Shown here one piece after another: positions 25,634 through 34,443 of a stretch of DNA of 64,000 nt. Numbering within the stretch: position 1 is the first letter of the stretch; the number at the start of each line of letters is the position of its first letter. The notes under the pieces were generated by a model that had not been told where the DNA came from, made no database searches, and saw only the letters and a list, made by a program, of their open reading frames with translations. The translations under genes and the position numbers were made by a program. Source of the stretch: a bacterium 1XD42-76 (GTDB lineage: Bacteria > Bacillota > Clostridia > Lachnospirales > Lachnospiraceae); the NCBI GenBank assembly GCA_009917545.1, contig QZDW01000004.1, positions 124,001 through 188,000 of the forward strand. Reading direction: 5' to 3'.

Positions 25634-25650
25634 ATACAAAATGTGTATTT
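25634..25650 (+). repeat. Right 17-bp inverted repeat of the putative invertible segment
   Basis: ATACAAAATGTGTATTT, the exact reverse complement of 25370-25386, lies 71 bp downstream of the recombinase stop codon. The bases just outside the two copies differ, so the repeat is limited to about 17 bp. Confidence 0.85.
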
Positions 25651-25721
25651 CGTTGTTTTATAATCAGGCATCTCTGTCATACTCAGCCTGCCCGTTTATG
25701 CCTCCTGCCTTTCTGCACAAA

Positions 25722-26564
25722 CTAAGTGACTAATCCCAGCTGTTCCAGCTGTTTTCTGTGCTCCATTCCTGTTGAGATCAAATATATCCTTGTCGTCTCA
25801 ATCGACGTATGCCCCATCAGGTCTGCGAGTTTCACGATATCCCCGCATGCCCGGTAATAGGCAACGGCAAACAGATGGCGCAGATTATGCGGGAACACTT
25901 TGGATGACTCCACTCCGGCATACTGGCAGAGACTTTTCATTTCTTTCCAGATCTGGTGTCTTGACAGACTTTTTTCCCTGGCAGTCACAAAGATTTCCCC
26001 GGAATCTGTTTTCTGTTTCTGCGCAAACAGGAGAAGTTTTCTACAGAGTCTTTCCGGAAGGAGAATCGTTCGTATCTTACCTTTCAGGGAAATATCGGCC
26101 CTGCCCTTTCTCACTGCCTCCACAGTAATATATTTTACCTCTGACACCCGGATTCCCGTGCCGCATATCGTCTCCATAAGAAGCGCCAGCCGTTCCTTTC
26201 CTCGTTTTCGTGCAGTTTCCAACAGCTTTCGGTATTCCTCTTTTCCAAGCTCTTTTTTCTGGTCGCAGAACACCCGCCTTTGTATCCGCAAAAACTTCAC
26301 CCTGCACTCATCAAGCCCCAGAAATTTCAGCAGGCTGTTGAGGGCGGACAGCATGGAATTGATTGTGACAGACGCATAGCCTGCCGATATCAGGCTTTCT
26401 TTCCACTCTACTGTATGCTCCTTATTTAACTCTCTGCTTCCTAACCATTCCGTAAATGTTGAAATATCATGCAGATATTTCTGGATGGTGCCTTTGCTCT
26501 TCTCATCCTCTGCCAGATACTTGGCAAACTTTTCGATGTCGTCTTTCTTCATGTAATAACCCAT
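25722..26564 (-). CDS. Tyrosine recombinase beside the invertible segment
   Basis: A XerC/D-type site-specific recombinase of about 280 residues. An N-terminal SAM-like DNA-binding domain (KSKGTIQKYLHDISTFTEWL; INSMLSALNSLLKFL) precedes the catalytic domain. Catalytic residues are seen: Arg in ICGTGIRVSEVKYI, Lys in LKGKIRTILL, HxxR in FPHNLRHLFAVAYY, and the His/Tyr block MGHTSIETTRIYLISTG. The start at 26564 is chosen by alignment with the paralogue at 29624-30466; a TTG at 26576 and an ATG at 26552 are alternatives. AGGAGGAAA lies unusually far upstream. Position right before the inverted-repeat segment suggests it is the invertase. Confidence 0.9.
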   Translation of the reverse strand: MGYYMKKDDIEKFAKYLAEDEKSKGTIQKYLHDISTFTEWLGSRELNKEHTVEWKESLISAGYASVTINSMLSALNSLLKFLGLDECRVKFLRIQRRVFCDQKKELGKEEYRKLLETARKRGKERLALLMETICGTGIRVSEVKYITVEAVRKGRADISLKGKIRTILLPERLCRKLLLFAQKQKTDSGEIFVTAREKSLSRHQIWKEMKSLCQYAGVESSKVFPHNLRHLFAVAYYRACGDIVKLADLMGHTSIETTRIYLISTGMEHRKQLEQLGLVT

Positions 26565-26698
26565 ACGTTTTTTCAACGAGCCTGTGCTCTTTCCTCCTTA
26601 TTTTATTATGCGCATCCCCGGAGGCCTGTGGAAACGCTGATCTCCTTTGTCGCTCCCTGTCGTTTCCTCCACAAATTAGGGATACGGTTGCCACGAGC

Positions 26699-28115
26699 CT
26701 AAAACTGAAAATAAATAAATGCATTCCCCCCATCGTAATAAAACATAAGCACGCCAAAAATCAGTGTGCAAAATACAAACATCCCCCTGAATATATCCAG
26801 ACGAAACAACGGATAATATGCCTGATTTTCCTTTGTCTGCCGCAGACGTGTGACCGCCTGCGCTGCGAATACCAGAAGAATCAGGGGAATGGAGTATATA
26901 TAGTAATAGCGGATTCCCGGTGCATTCGTAATAATGCGTGAAAGAATCGTCCACACATCATCAAAGCTCTGTGCCCGGAAAAAGATCTTGGTAAAGCAGG
27001 TAAACAGATACATCAAAATAACAGGGCATACCATAACCGTCCGGCTTCTCAGTACCATTCCGCTTTCTGCGTTGTTTCAACCACTTATGTATGGCCAGTG
27101 CCAGCCCGTTTATGCCTCCCCAGGCTACAAATGTCCAGTCTGCCCCATGCCAGAGCCCGCCAAGCAGCATGGTAATCATGGTATTTACAGCTGTCCGGAC
27201 GGTTCCCATGCGGTTTCCTCCCAGTGGAATATACAAATAATCCTGAAGCCATTCAGAAAGGCTGATATGCCATCTGTGCCAGAATTCCGACGGATTCCCT
27301 GCCAAAAAAGGAAGGTTAAAGTTCATGCAAAGATCATATCCCAGGATTCTTGCAGTTCCGATCGCCATATCAGAGTATCCTGCAAAATCACAGTATAGCT
27401 GAATCGGATACGACAGTACGGCAAGCAGGATAGAGAGTCCGCCGAAACAGGCTGGTGCGGCAAACACGCTGTCCACACACACTGACAGACGGTCGGCAAT
27501 CACTATTTTTTTAATCATGCCGTAGATAAAAATCTGAATTCCCTCCTCAAAACGTTCACGGGTCATGGAAACATCCCGGTCAAGCTGAGGCAGAAAATCC
27601 CCGGCGCGCACAATCGGCCCTGCTACAAGCTGCGGAAAAAAGCTGATATACAGCGCGATTTTTTGATAACTTCTGCGCGCCGTCAGATTCTCCCGATACA
27701 CGTCAATCAGATAGCTGAGTGCCTGAAAGGTATAGAAAGAGATCTCCATCGGAAGTATGATATAAAAGTCAGAGAGCGCGGTTTTCCCCGTAAGCGGCAT
27801 TAACGTGTCAAGAAAGAAATGGAAATATTTGAAAAAGCCCAGCACCAAAAGGCAGCCTGTACAGCCAGCAGCCAAAAGGATACGCGCCCTCTCTGTCCTG
27901 CCTTTTGCCCGTTCTGTTTCAATTCTGAGCGCCAGTCCGTAGGCAAGCGTTGTCTGAACGATTAAAAGTGTCAGAAACCGTACATCCCACCAGGCATAAA
28001 AGAGGTAGCTGGCGGCCAGAAGGATCCGCTGGCGGGCTTCCTTCCCTTTGCAGAGCCGGCACAGAACATAGGTGGAGGCCGCCAGAATAAAAAATGCTTT
28101 TGAAAGAAAGGCCAT
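26699..28115 (-). pseudogene. MBOAT O-acyltransferase (AlgI/DltB-like) with a frameshift
   Basis: A membrane-bound O-acyltransferase split over two frames. The first frame (28115 to about 27045) covers roughly 360 residues with many helices and family motifs (QLVAGPIVRAGDFLPQL; YCDFAGYSDMAIG; NPSEFWHRWHISLSEWLQDY; LLGGLWHGADWTFVAWGG), including the catalytic His. It then runs into about 25 unrelated residues and stops at 26961. The proper C-terminus (RTVMVCPVILMYLFTCFTK; FFRAQSFDDVWTILSRII) continues in another frame to 26699. Skipping one base near 27050 restores a protein of about 472 residues, the normal length. Such enzymes O-acylate exported polysaccharides with an SGNH partner, and that partner upstream is also broken. 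A sequencing error is the alternative. Confidence 0.75.
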
Positions 28116-28118
28116 TTG

Positions 28119-28447
28119 TCATACTTCCCCTATCATTTTATAGAGCTCCTCGGCTACAAGCCGGTGCCCGGTGCGGTTTAGATGCCCGGTTCCCGGGGAT
28201 GTATTGGAAAACCCATAGGGAACCTCATACGAAGCCTCATACTCCTTAAGAAAGGCGTCTCCCATATCCAGAAACAGAATATCATTCGCCTCGCACCCCT
28301 CCACAAAACAGTCATAGGAGTCCGGTGTGCGTATGACAGACATACTCCCGTCCCGGTTCAAAGATACCTCAGAAGGAGCTCCTCATGTGTATAATTCGTA
28401 AAACCGGTATCCAGGAAAACAATCTTTTCCTTCCCTGTCATCTGCAT
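28119..28447 (-). pseudogene. Remnant of an SGNH/AlgX-like partner of the MBOAT enzyme
   Basis: Only the C-terminal part of a serine hydrolase-like protein survives, in two frames. The first 29 codons from the ATG at 28447 (including IVFLDTGFTNYTHEELLLRY) stop with TGA at 28358-28360. The following 80 codons (NRDGSMSVIRTPDSYD to VAEELYKMIGEV) continue one base out of phase. The block GHLNRTGHRLVAEELY resembles the catalytic-His end of SGNH acyltransferases that partner MBOAT proteins. A normal protein would be about 300 residues or more, so the N-terminus is also deleted. It keeps a good ribosome site (AAAGGAGAAAGG). Confidence 0.55.
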
Positions 28448-28504
28448 ACTGTCCTTTCTCCTTTGTACCTGTTGTCGGAATTTTTGCCTGTTTCTGTTAC
28501 CCAT

Positions 28505-29404
28505 CTATTCCAGCAGCCTGGTTTCCCCGCCATTACTGCTGTCCAAGATGTTTTGCTCCGCCATCTCCTTAAGCTGCTTGACATCTGTGGGGATTCCTGT
28601 CATTGCCCGGCTCATGCTCCCATATATCTTGGCAATTCCCTGCTGCAGCTCATCCAGAATATCGAGATAATCGCTCATTCTCACTTTGACTGTCAAAAGC
28701 TGCTCGATCTGCTGCTCGACTTCCTTCTGGTATACATTCTCCGCTGCTCTCTTTTTAATTGCGGCATCGTCCTCCGCCTGTCTGACAACAAAAGCCGCCT
28801 GTGAGCTGGCATCCGAGACCATTTTTTCCGCCTTAAAGTTTGCATTGGAGACCAGTCTCTCTGCCTGCTGATTCGCGTTGGAGACCATCTTTTCTGCCTG
28901 CACCCTGGCCTCTGTCAGTACATCCGTGATGACTGCAGAACGCTCCTCATAAGCGCTTATCTTTTCCCGCAGCTCCTTTGTAAGCTTCACGTATTCCTCC
29001 TCGCTGTCCGTGCCGCGAAGCTTGATCCTCTCATTCATATCCAAAAGCTCTTTTTCCAGCTGCTCCCTCGCTGCCCTGCTGCTCTCATTCGCCGACTTCA
29101 GCTCGTTACAGATGTTCCGGAGCCGTTCAATCTCTTTCTCCTTCTCCTGCAGAATCTCCGGAATCCCTTCGACTGTTACATCACCGGACGACTGCATAAT
29201 ACGCTCAATCTTCTCTCCAAGACTCTTGAGCTGTTCCCCTTTCTCCTTAAGCTCACGCTCCATTGACTTTTTTTCTGTACGAATGTTTTCTATTTCGCCC
29301 GAAAGATGCTCGATATACTCGATCACATCCCCCTTTCGATATCCGCCAAACAAAGATGTGCGAAATTCCTCAAAGCCATTATCCATATTCTCTGTATCTC
29401 CCAT
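28505..29404 (-). CDS. DivIVA-like coiled-coil protein
   Basis: A 299-residue, highly charged protein. Residues about 12-33 (FEEFRTSLFGGYRKGDVIEYIE) resemble the membrane-binding N-terminus of DivIVA-family proteins. The rest is predicted coiled coil, including three consecutive 11-residue units at about 170-202 (AEKMVSNANQQ, AERLVSNANFK, AEKMVSDASSQ). There is no signal peptide or membrane helix. DivIVA-type proteins mark poles or septa and recruit other factors; here it may position surface-polysaccharide or division machinery. It has its own 5' region of 219 nt and AAGGAAAACGA before the ATG. The family assignment is moderate. Confidence 0.7.
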   Translation of the reverse strand: MGDTENMDNGFEEFRTSLFGGYRKGDVIEYIEHLSGEIENIRTEKKSMERELKEKGEQLKSLGEKIERIMQSSGDVTVEGIPEILQEKEKEIERLRNICNELKSANESSRAAREQLEKELLDMNERIKLRGTDSEEEYVKLTKELREKISAYEERSAVITDVLTEARVQAEKMVSNANQQAERLVSNANFKAEKMVSDASSQAAFVVRQAEDDAAIKKRAAENVYQKEVEQQIEQLLTVKVRMSDYLDILDELQQGIAKIYGSMSRAMTGIPTDVKQLKEMAEQNILDSSNGGETRLLE

Positions 29405-29623
29405 TCGTTTTCCTTATATATCTGTTCCAGCTGTGTGTGGAGTACCACTAACCCTTGATTGCTTTGAAGTAACAAAATCTATATTTCATAAACATTCAGA
29501 CTGCGCAGCCGCAAAATTGTACCCATTTCGTAACGCACACCCTCACAGCTATTCTGGCAGATCTATGTACTTTTTGTACCGGCATATAAAAATCTGATCT
29601 TCAGATGTTTCCTTTTCCAAACA

Positions 29624-30466
29624 CTAACTGACTAATCCCAGCCTCTCCAGCTGCTTTCTGTGCTCAGCGCCGGTGGAAATCAGATAGATCCTCGTCGTCT
29701 CAATCGAAGTATGTCCGAGCAGGTCAGCAAGCTTCACAATGTCCCCGTTCGCATGATAATAAACCACAGCAAACAGATGGCGCAGATTGTGAGGAAATAC
29801 TTTGGACTCCTCCACGCCCGCGTGCCTGCACAAAGCCTTCATGTCCCGCCAGATTTGATGCCGTGACATCCCTTTTTTCCTTGATGTCACAAAAATCTCC
29901 CCGGTAGTAATCTTCTGTTTTCGTGCAAACAGAAGCAGCCTTTTGCAGAGTCTCTCCGTCAAAAGAATCGTACGTATTTTTCCTTTCAGGGAAATATCGG
30001 TCCGGCCTTTTATAACCGCCTCCACGGTAATGTACTTCACCTCGGAAACGCGGATCCCCGTACTACAGATTGTCTCCATTAAAAGTGCCAGCCGCTCCTT
30101 TCCCCGGCTTCTGGCTGTATCAAGAAGCCGTCCGTATTCATCGCGGCCAAGTTCCCGTCTCTGGTCGCAGAACACTTTCCTCTGAATCTTTAAGAATTTT
30201 ACCCGATATTCGCTGTATCCGAGAAATTTAAGCAGGCAGTTGACAGCCGACAACATGGAATTAATCGTCACCGGCGCATAGTTTGCTAGGATCAGGCTCT
30301 CCTTCCATCCGGCCACATATTCTCTGCTCAGCTCTCTTCCGGCAAGCCAGCCGGTGAATACAGCCACGTCATGCAGATATTTACCAATCGTTCCTTTGCT
30401 TTTCTCCTCTTGTGTCAGGTAATTACGAAAATTTTGAATGTCTCCCTTGCTGATGTAATAACTCAT
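29624..30466 (-). CDS. Tyrosine recombinase, paralogue of the one at 25.7 kb
   Basis: A 280-residue XerC/D-type recombinase, colinear with and clearly similar over its whole length to the recombinase at 25722-26564. The catalytic set is complete: Arg in ICSTGIRVSEVKYI, Lys in LKGKIRTILL, FPHNLRHLFAVVYY, and LGHTSIETTRIYLISTG. Both genes end with LGLV followed by one residue. The two flank a decayed O-acylation module, as if a recombinase-plus-surface-operon unit was duplicated. AAAAAGGAGGAAA lies about 25-30 nt before the ATG, again unusually distant. No clean inverted repeat pair was found next to this copy. Confidence 0.9.
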   Translation of the reverse strand: MSYYISKGDIQNFRNYLTQEEKSKGTIGKYLHDVAVFTGWLAGRELSREYVAGWKESLILANYAPVTINSMLSAVNCLLKFLGYSEYRVKFLKIQRKVFCDQRRELGRDEYGRLLDTARSRGKERLALLMETICSTGIRVSEVKYITVEAVIKGRTDISLKGKIRTILLTERLCKRLLLFARKQKITTGEIFVTSRKKGMSRHQIWRDMKALCRHAGVEESKVFPHNLRHLFAVVYYHANGDIVKLADLLGHTSIETTRIYLISTGAEHRKQLERLGLVS

Positions 30467-30665
30467 GTCTGATACTGGCAGAGCACCCCGCCATTTCCTC
30501 CTTTTTCTCTCGTATTAATCTGAAATGACTATCTGTTATTCCGACTATTATGACATATTTCGACACAAAACAGAAGAGAAAATTAAACCCGTGCCTGTCC
30601 TTCCTGCTTTCTTTACAGCTATATCGGCATCCCCTCCTGAAATGCCATTTTATTGCTTTACAGTG

Positions 30666-30694
30666 TTGACATTGCAGGGTCTGTGCTTTAAAAT
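30666..30694 (+). promoter_or_regulatory. Sigma-A promoter for tyrA
   Basis: TTGACA, 17-bp spacer, TAAAAT. It is followed by a leader of about 55 nt with AGGAGG 8 nt before the tyrA ATG. Confidence 0.85.
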
Positions 30695-30752
30695 GGTAAA
30701 ATAGAATAACCGTTTTGCTTTTCCAAACGGCTGCGGTCAGGAGGAAACATAT

Positions 30753-31847
30753 ATGAAAACATCTATCGTCGGCTTTATCGGGCTGGGACTGATTGGCGGC
30801 TCCATTGCCCGCGGGTTAAAGCGCGCTGACCCACAGACTACGATCATGGCCTATATGAGAACGCGTTCCCGGCTGGAGCTCGCCAAAAAGGACGGCATTG
30901 TCGATATCATTCTCGACGGAATCAACGAAACTTTGTCTCAATGTGATCTTATCTTTTTATGCACTCCCGTCGAACATAATATCTCATACCTGCAAAAAAT
31001 CCGCACCTACCTGAAGCCTGGCGCCATTATCACGGATGTCGGAAGCACCAAGACGGATATCCATGAGCATGTCGTATCACTCGGGATGGAGGATGTTTTT
31101 GTCGGCGGACACCCGATGGCCGGTTCTGAAAAAACAGGCTACGAGAATTCCACCGACCACCTTCTGGAAAGGGCCTACTATATTATCTGCCCCACTGCAA
31201 AAAGCACACCAGAGCAGATTGATTGTATCACACAGGTGGCGCTTGCCATCGGCGCAATTCCGCTCGTTCTGGACTGTAAGGAACACGATTACTCTGTAGC
31301 GGCTGTCAGCCACCTGCCACACCTGATCGCCTCCAGTCTGGTGACCCTTGTGCGGGACCATGACAGCAAAGAAGAAATCATGAAGCAGCTTGCCGCCGGA
31401 GGATTTAAAGACATCACGCGGATTGCCTCCTCTTCCCCCGTCATGTGGGAACAGATCTGTATGACAAATGCAGACAACATCAAGCTTCTTTTAAGAAATT
31501 ATATCGGATCCCTGGAAACGATATACGACTGGCTTAACGGCGGCAACGGGAATGCCATACACCGGCTCTTCGAGGAATCCGGAACCTACCGAAACAGCTT
31601 TTCGGAACACTGGCGCGGCCCTGTAGCGCCGGAATATTCATTCTCCATCGACGTTGTGGACGAGCCGGGCTCCATCTCCATTATCTCTGCTATCATGGCA
31701 GCCAGAGGAATCAGTATCAAGGATATTGGCCTGAACCACAGCAGAGAACGCGGGGAAGGGGCTCTGCGCGTATCCTTTTATGAGGAAAGCGCACGATCTG
31801 CCGCCTATGAGCTTCTGGAAAAATATAACTATGTCCTTACGAGCTGA
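30753..31847 (+). CDS. tyrA: Prephenate dehydrogenase with C-terminal ACT domain
   Basis: TyrA oxidatively decarboxylates prephenate to 4-hydroxyphenylpyruvate for tyrosine synthesis. The 364-residue protein has the NAD-binding GLGLIGGS at residues 10-17, DVGSTKTDI, GGHPMAGSEKTGY (prephenate-binding His region), SHLPHLIASSL and a final ACT-like domain (about 295-364, beginning EYSFSIDVVDEPGSISII) probably used for feedback control by tyrosine. It has its own promoter and AGGAGG site. aroA follows in the same direction after 107 nt, so the two likely form a short operon for chorismate-derived amino acids. Confidence 0.94.
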   Translation: MKTSIVGFIGLGLIGGSIARGLKRADPQTTIMAYMRTRSRLELAKKDGIVDIILDGINETLSQCDLIFLCTPVEHNISYLQKIRTYLKPGAIITDVGSTKTDIHEHVVSLGMEDVFVGGHPMAGSEKTGYENSTDHLLERAYYIICPTAKSTPEQIDCITQVALAIGAIPLVLDCKEHDYSVAAVSHLPHLIASSLVTLVRDHDSKEEIMKQLAAGGFKDITRIASSSPVMWEQICMTNADNIKLLLRNYIGSLETIYDWLNGGNGNAIHRLFEESGTYRNSFSEHWRGPVAPEYSFSIDVVDEPGSISIISAIMAARGISIKDIGLNHSRERGEGALRVSFYEESARSAAYELLEKYNYVLTS

Positions 31848-31954
31848 TTCGTGTTTTTCCTGAACCTGCCTTCTGTCGTCTCCGGTATTCATACCGATAC
31901 AAAAACAGGGATTTTGCAGCGTTTTCTCTGCGCATCCCGGGAATTGAGGACTCT

Positions 31955-33238
31955 ATGAAACTGAAACCTGTAAAATATCTGCGCGGGGAACTTGCCGTCC
32001 CCGGCGATAAATCCATCTCCCACCGCGGCGTCATGTTCGGATCGCTCGCAAAAGGAACAACGGAAATCCATAATTTTTTAGAAGGGGCAGACTGCCTGTC
32101 GACGATTGCCTGCTTTCGCAGTATGGGGATCGAGATCAGTCAGGAAAGCGATTTCGTGCGCGTTTGTGGAAAAGGCCTTCACGGGCTTTCGGCGCCCTCT
32201 GAGCCATTATACTGCGGCAACAGCGGCACGACCATGCGCCTGCTCTCCGGCATTCTTGCCCCGCAGCCCTTTGAGACCGTTCTCACCGGAGATGCATCCA
32301 TCCAGAAACGTCCCATGCGCCGTGTCATTGAGCCGCTTTCCCGGATGGGGGCTGATATTCAGAGTGTCAATGGAAATGACTGCGCCCCGCTCCATATCTG
32401 CGGCCGCCCGCTTGCCGGAATCGCCTGCCATTCCAGGGTCGCTTCCGCTCAGGTAAAGTCTGCCATTCTCCTGGCCGGTCTGTACGCGGACGGGGAGACA
32501 GTTGTCACAGAGCCGCAGCGTTCCAGAAACCATACAGAACTCATGTTGAAGCATTTCGGCGCAGACATCCGTTCTGAGGGCACCCGCGTGACAATCGCAC
32601 CTTCGCCGGAGCTTTTCGGCAGCCGGATTATTGTACCGGGAGATATCTCCTCTGCCGTTTATTTTATCGCGGCAGGGCTCATTCTTCCCGGCTCAGAGAT
32701 TCTCATCAAAAATGTCGGCATCAATCCCACAAGGGCGGGATTACTTGAAGTCTGTGAAAAAATGGGCGCCCATATCCAGCTTCTGAATCCGTCGCATAAC
32801 ACCGCAGAGCCAACAGCTGACCTTCTCGTCTCCTCATGCAGCCTAAAAGCCGCTGTGATCGAAGGCGACATCATCCCGACTATGATCGACGAACTGCCCA
32901 CAGTTGCCCTGATGGCCTGTTTTGCAGAAGGCACGACGGTCATTCGGGATGCGGCAGAGCTTAAAGTGAAGGAATCGAACCGTATCGCTATCATGACAGA
33001 AAATCTGCGCGCAATGGGCGCTGACGTCACGGAAACAGAGGACGGCATGATCATACATGGAGGGCGGCCGCTCCACGGTGCCATGATCAATACTCATAAC
33101 GACCACCGAATCGCCATGACCTTTGCCATCGCCGCTCTGGCTGCCGAAGGGGAAACCGAGCTTCTTGATGCCGACTGCGTCCGCATCTCGTACCCTGGTT
33201 TCTACGATGATTTGGACCGCCTTTCTGTTGTTTTGTAG
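31955..33238 (+). CDS. aroA: 3-phosphoshikimate 1-carboxyvinyltransferase (EPSP synthase)
   Basis: AroA condenses shikimate-3-phosphate with PEP, the sixth step of the shikimate pathway. It has 427 residues, the normal length. Seen motifs are PGDKSISHRG (residues 16-25), YCGNSGTTMRLLSG, RPMRRVIEPLSRMGA, VPGDISSAVYFIAAGLILPGS, DELPTVALMACFAEG, LKVKESNRIA and DCVRISYPGFYDDL. GAGG precedes the ATG by 5 nt. It follows tyrA and is closed by a strong terminator at 33246-33285. Confidence 0.95.
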   Translation: MKLKPVKYLRGELAVPGDKSISHRGVMFGSLAKGTTEIHNFLEGADCLSTIACFRSMGIEISQESDFVRVCGKGLHGLSAPSEPLYCGNSGTTMRLLSGILAPQPFETVLTGDASIQKRPMRRVIEPLSRMGADIQSVNGNDCAPLHICGRPLAGIACHSRVASAQVKSAILLAGLYADGETVVTEPQRSRNHTELMLKHFGADIRSEGTRVTIAPSPELFGSRIIVPGDISSAVYFIAAGLILPGSEILIKNVGINPTRAGLLEVCEKMGAHIQLLNPSHNTAEPTADLLVSSCSLKAAVIEGDIIPTMIDELPTVALMACFAEGTTVIRDAAELKVKESNRIAIMTENLRAMGADVTETEDGMIIHGGRPLHGAMINTHNDHRIAMTFAIAALAAEGETELLDADCVRISYPGFYDDLDRLSVVL

Positions 33239-33245
33239 AGATATC

Positions 33246-33285
33246 AAAAAGCATGGTATCCGCTCCAAGATACCATGCTTTTTCT
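33246..33285. terminator. Bidirectional terminator between aroA and the convergent GT2 gene
   Basis: A 14-bp stem (AAAAGCATGGTATC / GATACCATGCTTTT) with an 8-nt loop and A/T runs on both sides. It can serve aroA on the plus strand and the glycosyltransferase on the minus strand. Confidence 0.9.
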
Positions 33286-33319
33286 TTCATCCTGCCTGGC
33301 AGGCCCCTGTCTCCTGATT

Positions 33320-34339
33320 TTAGTTAAACCCAAAAAACTTCTGGGCAATCTTGTAGCCTGCAATCGAGATACTTCTTCCACTTTTTCCCGGCAGATTCAT
33401 GCCCTGGCCCAAAAAGCCAAATCTCAACCGCAGATACAGGGAAGGATTCATTTTCTTCACATAATTCCACAGTTCCTTCTTCTTTTCCATGTTCTCCCTG
33501 CTTCCGGATTTGATCGCCAGAATAGAACTGATTACCATCATAATCTCCAGATAACGCACCATATAATGCTTTAACTTCCGGCTGGAAAGCTTCGTCACAT
33601 CATGACATCCCAGCATCTGCTTTGTCACCAGAATCTGCTGGTCAATACGGCCGATCATGACCTGCTCATTCACGGACTGGTCAGAGCGCCCGATAAAATA
33701 CCGGTAGAAATTCACATCCAGATAGTACATCTTCTGTACATGGGGAAGCGGCTCGTAGACGAAAATGTTATCCACATAAAAAGTATGCTTTGGCAGCTCA
33801 AGCCCGCACTCCCTGAGAAGCTCTGTCCGGTAAATCACGGAATGCATCAGGATATACTGCCCTGCGATGAATACCTTCACATCGTCCCATGTAAATAACT
33901 CATTTTTCGGAAGGGCCATGTTATAATTCATGACTTTTTTATGCTTTGCACCCTGTTTTTCATATACAAAGTTCGTAATCAGCATGTCCAACGTGTCTTT
34001 GCCGTACACGAACCGTCTGAGTGTATCAAGTACCTGGCGGTAAGCCTGTTCATTGACCCAGTCATCGCTGTCAACCACTTTAAAAAAGATTCCTGCCGCA
34101 TTTCTTAATCCTGCATTGACTGCTTCGCCGTGTCCCCCGTTTTCCTGATGGATTGCACGGCAGATCCCCGGGTACTCTCTCTCATAGCGGTCAGCAATTT
34201 CAGCCGTGTTATCCTTTTGGGAACCATCGTCCACGATGAGAATCTCCACTTCATCCCCGCCGGGAAGCAGCGATTCGATGCAATTTTCCATATAGGCGGC
34301 GGAATTGTAGCACGGGATTACAATTGTTAATAATTTCAC
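33320..34339 (-). CDS. GT2 family glycosyltransferase, stand-alone
   Basis: A 339-residue GT-A glycosyltransferase with TIVIPCYNSAAYMENCIESL, IVDDGSQKDNT, HQENGGHGEAVNAGL and the DxD region KVVDSDDWVNE. It starts with GTG at 34339, preceded by AAGGAGG at 7 nt. There is no membrane helix of note; a basic C-terminus (SLYLRLRFGFLGQG; SIAGYKIAQKFFGFN) may contact the membrane. It has its own promoter (34415-34443) and converges on aroA. It is not part of the polysaccharide operon and its acceptor is unknown. Confidence 0.9.
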   Translation of the reverse strand: MKLLTIVIPCYNSAAYMENCIESLLPGGDEVEILIVDDGSQKDNTAEIADRYEREYPGICRAIHQENGGHGEAVNAGLRNAAGIFFKVVDSDDWVNEQAYRQVLDTLRRFVYGKDTLDMLITNFVYEKQGAKHKKVMNYNMALPKNELFTWDDVKVFIAGQYILMHSVIYRTELLRECGLELPKHTFYVDNIFVYEPLPHVQKMYYLDVNFYRYFIGRSDQSVNEQVMIGRIDQQILVTKQMLGCHDVTKLSSRKLKHYMVRYLEIMMVISSILAIKSGSRENMEKKKELWNYVKKMNPSLYLRLRFGFLGQGMNLPGKSGRSISIAGYKIAQKFFGFN

Positions 34340-34414
34340 ACTTATGCCTCCTTAAAGGACAAATTTTCGCAACCGTTCAGGCAGTCTGAACCATTACCGA
34401 TTTCTCCGTTTCCC

Positions 34415-34443
34415 ATCATAACACATTTCACTTTGCATTGCAA
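34415..34443 (-). promoter_or_regulatory. Sigma-A-type promoter for the stand-alone GT2 gene
   Basis: TTGCAA, 17-bp spacer, TATGAT on the minus strand, about 75 nt before the GTG start. The rest of the 34340-34561 gap shows nothing I recognise. Confidence 0.65.

Larger units (their letters stand above)
25370..25650. promoter_or_regulatory. Putative invertible promoter segment upstream of the polysaccharide operon
   Basis: No gene lies between the phosphoesterase start (25308) and the recombinase stop (25722). This 281-bp stretch is AT-rich and bounded by perfect 17-bp inverted repeats, leaving 247 bp that could flip. Inside are a TTGGCGCCAA palindrome (25436-25445), a 15-bp tandem repeat and promoter-like hexamers. 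On the minus strand, toward the operon, TTTACA-17-TATCAA lies at 25517-25545. The same positions read on the plus strand give TTGATA-17-TGTAAA, so the present ON or OFF state cannot be decided. Phase-variable capsule promoters controlled by an adjacent recombinase are established in gut bacteria; assignment here is inference. Confidence 0.7.

Noticed and set aside
29405-29623. A second invertible switch next to the recombinase at 29.6 kb
   Set aside because: Only a 7-bp inverted match (AGCTGTG / CACAGCT) and one degenerate 19-bp similarity were found; no perfect repeat pair like that at 25.4-25.65 kb.
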